Source of the DNA: Flavobacteriaceae bacterium
Lineage (GTDB): Bacteria > Bacteroidota > Bacteroidia > Flavobacteriales > Flavobacteriaceae
Assembly (NCBI GenBank): GCA_023700885.1
Contig: JAMPYA010000139.1
Location: 1-5,906, forward strand
Direction: 5' to 3'
DNA: 5,906 nucleotides
The notes beneath the pieces are model-generated. The model had not been told where the DNA came from. It saw only the letters and a list, made by a program, of their open reading frames with translations, and did no database searches. Positions 1 through 5,906 of this stretch are shown piece by piece. The position numbers were made by a program, and so were the translations under genes. Numbering within the stretch: the first letter of the stretch is position 1; each line of letters begins with the position of its first letter.

Positions 1-67
1 TACTTGTAAAAAGTATCAACATTAGGTAGAAAATTTGCCACTTAGAACTTGAATACTTCACTAACAT
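1..67 (-). CDS. Possible 5' end of a membrane or exported protein gene, cut by the window edge
   Basis: On the minus strand an ATG at 67-65 opens a frame that stays open to the window edge, giving 22 residues that begin MLVKYSSSKWQIFYLMLILF. The pattern of a short segment with lysines followed by a hydrophobic stretch (IFYLMLILF) is what a signal peptide or first membrane helix looks like. It starts 15 bases after the stop of the 60-codon ORF at 83-265 on the same strand, so the two could be co-transcribed. Only the first 22 codons are visible, so family and function cannot be named. AT-rich DNA produces such open stretches by chance, so this is a tentative call. Confidence 0.3.
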   Translation of the reverse strand, partial: MLVKYSSSKWQIFYLMLILFTS

Positions 68-82
68 ATTTAATTTATTTAA

Positions 83-265
83 TTATTTGAATGATAAGAG
101 TTTTACACTCCTAAATTTTAACCTGAACAGCGCTCCATTTTCCAACAAAAATATTTGATTGTTATTGAGTGCCAACTCAACTTGATTTTTTGAAATTGTG
201 ACCGATTTACCAATAAAATTATTTTTATTGAAGGCGAAATTCATTTCAGCATTAACAGCTTGCAT
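83..265 (-). CDS. Small hypothetical protein, 60 residues, unrecognised
   Basis: This is a minus-strand ORF from ATG at 265 to a TAA at 85-83. A second in-frame ATG at residue 8 (MNFAFNKNNF) is an equally possible start. The frame is open for 11 codons above the first ATG, then closed by a TAA. The product has no signal peptide or transmembrane segment. Its middle part alternates polar and hydrophobic residues (KSVTISKNQVELALNNN, then QIFLLENGALFRLKF), as in a small beta-strand protein. That is less skewed toward Lys, Asn, Ile and Phe than random AT-rich sequence would be. I do not recognise a family. The ORF at 67-1 follows 15 bases downstream on the same strand, consistent with a two-gene unit or with the decayed end of a larger gene. 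It may also be a chance ORF. Confidence 0.33.
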   Translation of the reverse strand: MQAVNAEMNFAFNKNNFIGKSVTISKNQVELALNNNQIFLLENGALFRLKFRSVKLLSFK

Positions 266-693
266 AAGCTTGTATTTTAATGACTTTATTACATTTTTTT
301 AGGTTCTCAATATATGAGTCATTCGATAATTTCGAATAAATGAGTGTGTCATAAATTGGTATATTTAACTCAAAATTTACAAATAAAAAGCTTCTTATTA
401 TTTTAATTTGAATGATTACCTTAAAGGTACAATATTGTTGTTATTCTTCCTTTTAGGCACCGTAATATTTTATTAACCGTTTCATCAACAACTTTATTAA
501 TTTCAAAGTATTAAAACCAATATATATCTAAAAAATAGTGCAAAAATAGCAATGGCATAATGAAGGAAATATTATAAAGGCACTTTACTGCAATAATTAA
601 CCACAAAATTACTTTAGTTTTTTTTAGTTATATTGTAAACATATAGTATAGTTAAAATCAATTAACTTTAAATTAGCATATCGTAAAGAGCTC
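266..693. other. AT-rich intergenic stretch with no supported gene
   Basis: About 430 bases lie between the AraC-type gene and the small left-hand ORFs. Both strands are broken by frequent stops, and the longest open pieces are about 30 codons without a convincing start. Two short inverted repeats are visible: ATTCGA at 321-326 with TCGAAT at 332-337, separated by 5 bases, and ACCTT/AAGGT around position 423. Both are too short to call as sites. The 3' end of the regulator at 694 is not followed on its strand by a clear stem plus T-run terminator. No tRNA or insertion-sequence signature was seen. Confidence 0.6.
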
Positions 694-1686
694 TTAATTT
701 AAAAAATTTCGATATTGTTTTGGTAGTTTTCCAACATATTTTTTAAATGCAACACTAAAATGTGTAGCATTTTTATAACCAATTTCTTCTGCTATTTGAT
801 AAATCGGTATTTGAGTACATCTTAATAATTCTTTAGCCTTAGACATCTTTTCATTTTTACTATATTCACTCATAGAGCAACCAAATAACCTAATAAATTC
901 TTGCTTAAGAACTGTTTCATTTAAGCCAATTTTTTTTGACAAAAACCTAATTGAATAATTTTGATTTAAATTATCTTTTAAAATTTGTTGTATTTTATAA
1001 ATCTTTTTAATTGTTTTACTACCTTCTGCATTCTTTTTTTTTAACTCATCATTGGTGTAGTTTTCAATTTGAATTGCGAGTAATTCTAATACTTTCGACT
1101 CCATAAAAATTTTGCGCGAGAGGCCCTTTAAGCTACTTTCTTCAAGATTAGTCAGGATCTTAAATAATTCATTAGTAATAGGTAAAATCAAGTTTTTTTC
1201 GGATATTTTTTTAAAATTATAATCAGATGGAAAGCCATATTTTAACAAAAACAACTTAGATAGCCTTATCTTAATTTCCTTAAAATTTTTTTTGGATGAA
1301 ATTCGAACACTTCCTTTTAGTTGGTTCAAATTAGCCATATAAGATTCTTGATTTTCTAAAAGTATTTGATTGGTATTAGTATTAAGAGATATGATTTTTT
1401 CGCCTTCCAATAGAAAAGATAGCTGTGTAAAATCTGCATCACAGTCATAATTTACGATTAAATCTCTATTAAGTTTGAACCTACTAATTGACAGCTTTAT
1501 TTCGGAAAATTGAAAATTAATGATGCACCCTGATCCATATTTTGGCAAAATATGATTTTTGCTATACCTCACTCCTTCTTCATCCGAATAAGATGTTTGT
1601 ATGGCAATTAATTGACTGAGATCTGTTGCATTTCCCATTAATTCTACAAATTCACAATTAGCAAAATCACGTCTTTTTTTAACCAC
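694..1686 (-). CDS. AraC-family transcriptional regulator (PchR-like, siderophore-receptor associated)
   Basis: A 330-residue cytoplasmic DNA-binding protein. Residues about 228-328 form the AraC/XylS domain with two helix-turn-helix units. The first is around 245-268 (IRFLSKKIGLNETVLKQEF). The second is around 293-326 and carries the family signature pattern IAEEIGYKNATHFSVAFKK followed by G-x-L-P-K-Q-Y-R. Residues about 25-220 are the less conserved sensor half. Segments such as FQFSEIKLSISRF and FTQLSFLLEGEKI resemble the N-terminal halves of PchR-type regulators, which respond to siderophores and sit beside their receptor genes. That fits here: the gene is transcribed divergently from the receptor at 1766, with 79 bases between. 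The start is a GTG at 1686; an in-frame stop at 1695-1693 rules out an earlier one. An ATG at residue 17 (1638) is the alternative and would remove only poorly conserved residues. The gene is much more AT-rich than the receptor. The family call is firm; the siderophore effector is inferred. Confidence 0.93.
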   Translation of the reverse strand: MVKKRRDFANCEFVELMGNATDLSQLIAIQTSYSDEEGVRYSKNHILPKYGSGCIINFQFSEIKLSISRFKLNRDLIVNYDCDADFTQLSFLLEGEKIISLNTNTNQILLENQESYMANLNQLKGSVRISSKKNFKEIKIRLSKLFLLKYGFPSDYNFKKISEKNLILPITNELFKILTNLEESSLKGLSRKIFMESKVLELLAIQIENYTNDELKKKNAEGSKTIKKIYKIQQILKDNLNQNYSIRFLSKKIGLNETVLKQEFIRLFGCSMSEYSKNEKMSKAKELLRCTQIPIYQIAEEIGYKNATHFSVAFKKYVGKLPKQYRNFLN

Positions 1687-1695
1687 AATACGTCA

Positions 1696-1725
1696 TTTTA
1701 TAATACATTATCTCTTATAAATTTG
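1696..1725 (+). promoter_or_regulatory. Candidate Bacteroidota-type promoter for the TonB-dependent receptor
   Basis: TAAATTTG at 1718-1725 matches the Bacteroidota -7 consensus TAnnTTTG exactly. A TTTT at 1696-1699, 18 bases upstream, is an imperfect match to the TTTG -33 element. Transcription would begin near 1732, giving a leader of about 35 bases before the ATG at 1766. The leader (TAAATAACAAATAAAA just before the ATG) has no Shine-Dalgarno sequence, as is usual in this phylum. I could not find a convincing Fur box in this region. The placement is an inference from motif and spacing. Confidence 0.5.
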
Positions 1726-1728
1726 CGG

Positions 1729-1760
1729 TAAATTTATTTAGACTAATTATAAATAACAAA
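1729..1760 (-). promoter_or_regulatory. Candidate promoter for the divergent AraC-type regulator
   Basis: Read on the minus strand, TTTG (1760-1757) is followed after 20 bases by TAAATTTA (1736-1729). This is close to the Bacteroidota TTTG / TAnnTTTG promoter pattern, with the last base of the -7 element differing. It would give a leader of roughly 35 bases before the GTG at 1686. The -7 element lies only 3 bases from the plus-strand -7 element at 1718-1725, so the two promoters face each other and probably cannot be occupied at the same time. Confidence 0.35.
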
Positions 1761-1765
1761 TAAAA

Positions 1766-4111
1766 ATGAAAAATATTTTAACATTACTACTCTTATCTAC
1801 TATGATAACGGTTCAGGCACAAAGTGGATCTATAAAAGGAAAAGTTACCAATCAACAGCTACAAGCAATTCCTTATGCAACTATTGTCCTAAAAACCACT
1901 TCAATCGGGACAACAACAAATGAAAATGGAAGCTACACTTTAACCAATATCAGCCCTGGTAGTTATTCCGTTCAGTTTTCTGCTATTGGTTACAAGACCA
2001 TTTATCGCGAACTCAACTTAAGATCATCAGAAGAAATAAGTATTTCTGTGCAACTGTCGGAAGATCTCCAAAATTTAAACGAGGTGGTTATTACTTCCAA
2101 CCGAAGAATAGAAACTTTGGATGAAGTTCCATCATCCGTTTCGGTTATTTCCTCTCGTGAACTTGAAAATTTGTCTCAAACCAGCAATTCTATTGCAGAT
2201 ATTTTAGCAGAAGTGCCTGGTTTAACTTTAAGCACCAATCAAACCAGCAGTGTTGGCCAGACTTTAAGAGGCCGGAATATGCTGATACTTATTGACGGAA
2301 TTCCGCAATCTACGCCGCTCAGAAGCGGTGGCCGGGATATTAATACCGTAGATCCGAATACTTTAGAACGCATAGAAGTAATCAAAGGCGCCACCGCAAT
2401 ATATGGAAATGGCTCTGATGGCGGAATTGTTAATTATATCACTAAAAAACCCAAAGCTACCGGGAAACTGGAAAGTACCACTCAAATAAATACAGAAGGT
2501 TCTTTGGTTGATATTGACCATACTGTGGGTACTAAAATTTCGCAGACCTTTTCGGGTAAAACCAATAAAATTGGCTATGTGGCCAGTGGAAGTTTCGGGC
2601 AATCGGGAATTTATAGGGACGCCAATGGTTTGGTAATGTCTCCAACCTATGGGCTTGGAGAAACCAACCAATACAATTTGTTTGGAAAAATAAATTATGA
2701 CCTTAGTCCAAATCAGGACATAGAGTTGATGTATAATTATTACAGCAGCAACCAGAACACAGAATATACTAATCAACCAGGTGTTTACGGTAAAGAACCG
2801 GCAATTGGTGTAATTGGCGAAGTGTTGGGCGTAGATGAGGGAAACCGTCATAACCACAACGCTCAATTGATTTATAATGCTTATAAACTGCCAGGAAATA
2901 CAGCCTTCAAGCTAAATCTCTACCTTCAAGATTTTAAGACGGTATATGGATTTACGGATGCTTTCTACAATCCCGTACTGGGTTTTGAAGGGGGGCAATC
3001 TTTTCTAGAATCCAATAAAAAAGGAGCTCGATTTAATTTTGAAACTCCTTATTCATCGGGGAAAAATCTTACCGGGGATATTCTTTATGGCGTAGATATC
3101 ATGAATGACAAAACCGCTCAAAGTATAATTGATGGTCGCTCCTGGGTACCAGAAATGGATATGACCAACTTTGCACCCTATTTACAGCTTAAAACCGAGT
3201 ACAGAAATTTTGTGTTGAAGACTGGTTTGAGGATAGAAAATATTAACATCGATGTGAATGATTTTCAGACTATTGTTAGATATCCAGTTGGCTCAAATAC
3301 CCCAAGTGGAGGCGTTTCAGTAGAAGGCGGCAACTTAAAATACAGCGCTACCACTTTTAATGCCGGAATTCGCTATAATAACTGGAATTATTTCAAACCT
3401 TTTGTGAGCTTTTCTCAAAGTTTTTCTATTGCTGACCTTGGCAGAACCCTCAGATCTGCTACTGCGAACACATTAAGTCAAATTGCGACAGAAGCGGTTA
3501 TCGCAAATAATTATGAAGCTGGATTTAACAGCAGGTTTGGTGAAACAAATTTAAGCGGAGCTTATTATATAAGCACTTCCGATTTGGGTGCGACCTATGT
3601 AGAGGTGAATGGCATTTTTCAAATTGCCCGACAACCGGAAAAAGTATATGGTTTTGAGTTGGCGCTGGACACCAAACTGCTAAAAAATCTGTATATGGGA
3701 AGCTCAGTTTCTTATACTGAAGGGAAACTGGATTCAAAAAATAATGGAAATTATAATACCTATATGAATGGAGACCGTATACCACCTGTAAAAACAGTAA
3801 CCTATTTAGAATATAAAATTGATGGACTCTGGAATGCAAGATTATCTCATACCTATAGCGGAAACAGAAAGAAATTTGATGCCAATTCCAATGGCGGTTA
3901 TGCTTACGGAAAAGGACCTGTTGATAGTTTTAACGTGGTAAATTTCAACATTAACTATCAATTTACCAAAAATAACAAAATCGGACTAGGCATCCAAAAC
4001 CTTTTGAATGAAGATTACTACAATCTCAATTCACAGTGGGGTGCTAGGGAAGAAAATTATTTTAAAGGGAACGGAGCAAGATTCAATCTTTCACTTACAT
4101 TTAATTTATAA
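1766..4111 (+). CDS. TonB-dependent outer-membrane siderophore receptor (IutA/RhtA-like)
   Basis: A complete 781-residue outer-membrane receptor that would import a ferric siderophore with energy from TonB-ExbB-ExbD. Residues 1-18 are a signal peptide (KNILTLLLLSTMITVQA, cleavage likely before Gln19). Residues about 21-97 are the carboxypeptidase-regulatory-like beta-sandwich common in Bacteroidota receptors. A TonB-box-like LNEVVIT is at 104-110. The plug domain spans about 115-228 and includes LRGRNMLILIDGIPQ, RDINTVDPNTLERIEVIKG and AIYGNGSDGGIVNYIT. That wording, especially D-G-I-P-Q and the RD-x-N-T-V-D-P segment, resembles the aerobactin/rhizobactin receptor group. The remainder is the 22-strand barrel with alternating aromatic strands, ending GNGARFNLSLTFNL; the very last residue is Leu rather than the usual aromatic. 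The start is supported by the signal peptide and the promoter upstream. The reductase-like gene at 4186 lies 74 bases downstream on the same strand. The substrate (a hydroxamate or citrate-hydroxamate siderophore) is an inference. Confidence 0.95.
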   Translation: MKNILTLLLLSTMITVQAQSGSIKGKVTNQQLQAIPYATIVLKTTSIGTTTNENGSYTLTNISPGSYSVQFSAIGYKTIYRELNLRSSEEISISVQLSEDLQNLNEVVITSNRRIETLDEVPSSVSVISSRELENLSQTSNSIADILAEVPGLTLSTNQTSSVGQTLRGRNMLILIDGIPQSTPLRSGGRDINTVDPNTLERIEVIKGATAIYGNGSDGGIVNYITKKPKATGKLESTTQINTEGSLVDIDHTVGTKISQTFSGKTNKIGYVASGSFGQSGIYRDANGLVMSPTYGLGETNQYNLFGKINYDLSPNQDIELMYNYYSSNQNTEYTNQPGVYGKEPAIGVIGEVLGVDEGNRHNHNAQLIYNAYKLPGNTAFKLNLYLQDFKTVYGFTDAFYNPVLGFEGGQSFLESNKKGARFNFETPYSSGKNLTGDILYGVDIMNDKTAQSIIDGRSWVPEMDMTNFAPYLQLKTEYRNFVLKTGLRIENINIDVNDFQTIVRYPVGSNTPSGGVSVEGGNLKYSATTFNAGIRYNNWNYFKPFVSFSQSFSIADLGRTLRSATANTLSQIATEAVIANNYEAGFNSRFGETNLSGAYYISTSDLGATYVEVNGIFQIARQPEKVYGFELALDTKLLKNLYMGSSVSYTEGKLDSKNNGNYNTYMNGDRIPPVKTVTYLEYKIDGLWNARLSHTYSGNRKKFDANSNGGYAYGKGPVDSFNVVNFNINYQFTKNNKIGLGIQNLLNEDYYNLNSQWGAREENYFKGNGARFNLSLTFNL

Positions 4112-4118
4112 AAAAGTC

Positions 4119-4163
4119 ATTCGCAGCTTGGGAATAAGAGATTTCCAGCTGCGAATTTTCTTT
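4119..4163 (+). terminator. Intercistronic hairpin with T-rich tail (terminator or attenuator)
   Basis: ATTCGCAGCT at 4119-4128 is exactly complementary to AGCTGCGAAT at 4147-4156, a perfect 10-bp stem. After one bulged base the stem can continue with GGGAA against TTTCC, closing a loop of about 7 bases. TTTTCTTT follows directly (4156-4163). The structure starts 7 bases after the receptor's stop codon and ends about 22 bases before the next gene's ATG. This is the form of a Rho-independent terminator, but the gene downstream has no obvious promoter of its own, so it may be leaky and act as an attenuator or an mRNA 3'-end stabiliser. Confidence 0.75.
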
Positions 4164-4185
4164 AAGAAAATTTACAGGTTTGCAG

Positions 4186-5220
4186 ATGAAAAACAAAACG
4201 ATTTTTAAATATCATTCATGGTTAGGGTTAATTACAGGATTGTATCTAATCATCATGGGTATTTCTGGAGCCATTCTGGTTTTTCATGATTCCATAGATC
4301 AAACAGTGCCCATAGATATTCCGGCAAAAATTATTCAAAAATCACCAGATTATGACCGAGTAATCTCTGTAATTCAGCATAAATATCCCCTTTGGGAAAT
4401 AAGGCTGGCAAAATTCTCACAGGATGAAGCATTGATTATTGACCTTAGAAATTTAAAAGAAAGGCGTAAGATATTTGTAGATCCTTTCACTAGTGAAATC
4501 ATTGAAGATTTAAATTATCACAGCCAGTTTACTTCCTGGCTTTTAAAATTTCATTACTCTTTACATGCCGGTATTTTTGGCAGAATTGCAATATTGCTTT
4601 TTGGAATATTATATTTTTTTGCATTGGTCACCGGTATTTATCTTTACAGGAAATCTATCCTAAAAACCTTAATTTTTAAGGTGAAAATTAAAAATAAGAA
4701 TAAAAGAAATTACTATTCCGGTTTACATCATTATATAGGGGTTTGGTCATTATTTTTAAACATTATTTTAGTGATTACAGGAATCGTTTTGTCCTTTAAA
4801 GTTTCAAAAGCAGCATTAAATTCCCCTTTACCGCCAGCCAGTCCTAAAATTGTGGCATCGGTTAATGAAATTTTGCATAATTTACATAAGAATAATCCTG
4901 AGTTCACTCCGACCTATATCCGTCTGCCAAAGCAGGAAACCGCTAAAATAATGATCTATGGAAAATATCAAAAAGATGCTTTTTACTTTAGTGAATTTTT
5001 TAACTCGTTCCATATTGATTATAAAACAGGAAAAATTCTTTCATATCAAAAAATAAGTGATGCTTCTATTTTGAAAAAACTGGACAGTATGGTGACGCCA
5101 TTTCACTATGGCGAATTTGGCGGAATCTGGATTAAAATTCTGTACAGTTTTATTGGATTATCCGGTCCATTTCTTTCGATTACTGGATTTTATTTATGGT
5201 GGAAGTTAAATAAAAATTAA
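4186..5220 (+). CDS. PepSY-associated TM protein, probable siderophore-iron reductase
   Basis: A 344-residue inner-membrane protein of the PepSY_TM family, the group that includes FoxB- and FsrB-type proteins which reduce or release siderophore-bound iron. Four membrane helices are visible: about 12-34 (WLGLITGLYLIIMGISGAI), 133-154 (RIAILLFGILYFFALVTGIY), 183-204 (YIGVWSLFLNIILVITGIVL) and 313-339 (GIWIKILYSFIGLSGPFLSI). Periplasmic PepSY-like segments lie between helices 1 and 2 and between helices 3 and 4. Candidate haem-ligand histidines sit near the helix ends: His10 (KYHSWLGL), His34, His123 and His127 (KFHYSLHAG), His181/His182 (LHHYIGVW) and His307 (FHYGEFGG). I chose ATG 4186 because MKNKTIFKYHSW is the typical start of the family; a TTG two codons earlier (4180) would add only two residues. 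It is same-strand with and 74 bases behind the receptor, with a hairpin between, implying a joint iron-uptake role. Iron-siderophore reduction is inferred from family and context. Confidence 0.9.
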   Translation: MKNKTIFKYHSWLGLITGLYLIIMGISGAILVFHDSIDQTVPIDIPAKIIQKSPDYDRVISVIQHKYPLWEIRLAKFSQDEALIIDLRNLKERRKIFVDPFTSEIIEDLNYHSQFTSWLLKFHYSLHAGIFGRIAILLFGILYFFALVTGIYLYRKSILKTLIFKVKIKNKNKRNYYSGLHHYIGVWSLFLNIILVITGIVLSFKVSKAALNSPLPPASPKIVASVNEILHNLHKNNPEFTPTYIRLPKQETAKIMIYGKYQKDAFYFSEFFNSFHIDYKTGKILSYQKISDASILKKLDSMVTPFHYGEFGGIWIKILYSFIGLSGPFLSITGFYLWWKLNKN

Positions 5221-5649
5221 ATAATTAGCACATTCTATACATAATTGATTTAATATTTATTTAGATAAAGAAATAAGAAGATATACTTAAATATACCAAC
5301 TTATCTTCAAAAATTTAATAATTTGACATATGGTTTTGTATCTCGCTGATTAAGTGAATATATACAACATTGCACATTACAAATAGAAAAGTCTTATAAC
5401 GTTGAAATATTTATAAAATATATTTAATGTTTTTTGTAATTTGATTTTCCATTTAACTACCGCAATCTTGTTTTTAGACTCTATGCATTTAATTAAAAAC
5501 TGATGTTAATTATTTTCATAATTTAAGTCTAGTACCATGAAGCGTTTATCAATAAACTGAATTTTTATTTTTGGTCATGGCAACTATTCGTTATACTCTG
5601 GATAATTTGATTTGGGAGAGTATCGAATTATTTATTGAATTCCAGATGA
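5221..5649. other. AT-rich spacer with no supported gene
   Basis: About 430 bases lie between the PepSY gene and the coding remnant near the rRNA operon. No frame on either strand is convincingly coding. A 29-codon plus-strand ORF at 5577-5666 and a 22-codon open piece on the minus strand at 5506-5574 have no recognisable features. There is no clear hairpin plus T-run behind the PepSY stop at 5220, so its terminator is not evident. The region separates two convergent transcription units, the plus-strand iron genes and the minus-strand rRNA operon. It may include further decayed coding sequence. Confidence 0.55.
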
Positions 5650-5766
5650 TTAATTTTTTTGTTTAATTAATTCTCTTGTATCATTAAATAACTCCCAAGT
5701 TCCTTTAGGTTTATTATTCTCAAAATAAACTCGTTCTTTAATTTTACTATTATCAAAATAAAAAAA
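5650..5766 (-). pseudogene. 3' remnant of a YwqK/MORN-repeat-like protein gene
   Basis: On the minus strand a frame free of stops and lacking any start codon runs from the rRNA terminator's T-tract to a TAA at 5652-5650. Its residues include YFDNSKIKERVYFENN, then KPKGTWELFND, then TRELIKQKN. The spacing of aromatic residues, the Y-x-x-N-x-K-x-K-E run and the G-T-W-E-L-F segment resemble one repeat of the YwqK-type antitoxin / MORN-like family (roughly Y..NGK.KE..Y.NGK..G.W..Y...G.L). Three of the four positions where that repeat usually has glycine carry Ser (AGT), Asn (AAT) and Arg (AGA). Two of these are single G-to-A changes from glycine codons, as expected of decay. Upstream, the frame is closed by a TGA inside the terminator hairpin. 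I interpret this as the surviving end of a truncated gene; a chance ORF is possible. Confidence 0.45.
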
Positions 5767-5792
5767 CCCTCATTATTTCTAATGAGGGTTTT
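5763..5792 (-). terminator. Rho-independent terminator of the rRNA operon
   Basis: AAAACCCTCATTA at 5763-5775 and TAATGAGGGTTTT at 5780-5792 are perfect reverse complements, giving a 13-bp stem closed by a 4-base loop (TTTC). On the minus strand the stem is followed by a T-rich run (complement of 5755-5766). It begins a few bases past the 3' end of the 5S rRNA, which is where an rRNA operon terminator is expected. On the plus strand only four Ts follow, so it works mainly for the minus strand and shields the convergent iron genes from rRNA transcription. Confidence 0.92.
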
Positions 5793-5795
5793 GAG

Positions 5796-5906
<111 letters not shown>

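Noticed and set aside
321..337. Inverted repeat ATTCGA-5 bases-TCGAAT
   Set aside because: Six-base arms are expected by chance in DNA of this composition, and there is no T-run or nearby promoter to give it meaning.
684..697. Palindrome AAGAGCTCTT at the regulator's stop codon
   Set aside because: It has no loop, so it cannot form a hairpin terminator, and no T-rich tract follows on the minus strand. Probably coincidental.
1687..1765. Search for a Fur box controlling the receptor
   Set aside because: AT-rich segments such as ATAATACATTATC loosely resemble Fur sites, but no stretch has convincing dyad symmetry matching the known consensus.
2363..2866. 167-codon ORF antisense to the receptor
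   Set aside because: It lies wholly inside the clearly coding receptor gene on the opposite strand, and its product (long runs of aromatic and small hydrophobic residues) resembles no family I know. It is a reading-frame shadow.
3525..3839. 104-codon minus-strand ORF inside the receptor gene
   Set aside because: Antisense shadow of the barrel-coding region, rich in His, Tyr and Cys from reverse-complemented barrel codons, with no domain or context support.
4008..4208. 66-codon plus-strand ORF spanning the receptor 3' end and the start of the reductase gene
   Set aside because: It overlaps two well-supported genes in another frame and translates through the intercistronic hairpin. No independent evidence.
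5341..5420. Possible integron-like or integrative-element core (CTTATAACGTTG)
   Set aside because: Only an isolated short match to a core-site pattern, without paired arms, an integrase gene or repeated cassettes.
5506..5574. 22-codon open piece on the minus strand (ends RFMVLDLNYENN)
   Set aside because: Bounded by stops, with only an internal ATG. Too short to distinguish a decayed gene from random AT-rich sequence.
5577..5666. 29-codon plus-strand ORF (starts MATIRYTLDNLIWESIELF)
   Set aside because: Short, unrecognised, no promoter seen, and it overlaps the minus-strand coding remnant. Chance is the simplest explanation, although its composition is fairly protein-like.

Overview
The window looks like a chromosomal piece from a marine or soil Flavobacteriia-type Bacteroidota. 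The DNA is very AT-rich. The large outer-membrane receptor has the N-terminal carboxypeptidase-regulatory-like domain typical of this phylum, start codons lack Shine-Dalgarno sequences, the intergenic region carries a Bacteroidota-style TAnnTTTG promoter element, and the 5S rRNA has a Flavobacteriia-like sequence. The genus cannot be fixed from this sequence alone.

Layout, left to right. (1) Positions 1-693 are AT-rich and poorly coding. They hold two possible small minus-strand ORFs, one of them running off the left edge, and otherwise no gene I can support. (2) 694-1686, minus strand: an AraC-family regulator of the PchR-like kind found beside siderophore receptors. (3) 1687-1765: a 79-bp divergent promoter region with candidate promoters on both strands. 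(4) 1766-4111, plus strand: a complete 781-residue TonB-dependent receptor resembling the IutA/RhtA hydroxamate-siderophore group. (5) 4119-4163: an intercistronic hairpin followed by a T-rich tract. (6) 4186-5220, plus strand: a four-helix PepSY-associated membrane protein of the siderophore-iron reductase type. (7) 5221-5649: an apparently empty AT-rich spacer. (8) 5650-5766, minus strand: a start-less coding remnant resembling the end of a YwqK/MORN-repeat protein. It abuts the terminator (5763-5792) of an rRNA operon whose 5S gene fills the right edge on the minus strand.

How the parts fit together (inference from families and context): the receptor would import a ferric siderophore across the outer membrane using TonB energy. 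The PepSY membrane protein would then reduce or release the iron at the inner membrane, probably using bound haem. The divergent AraC-type protein would adjust expression to siderophore availability. The individual families are known. The points most worth a second look are the compact regulator-receptor-reductase module, the hairpin that could set the receptor:reductase ratio, the face-to-face promoters with an 11-bp repeat, and the gene relic at the rRNA operon boundary. I did not find a clearly new type of system.
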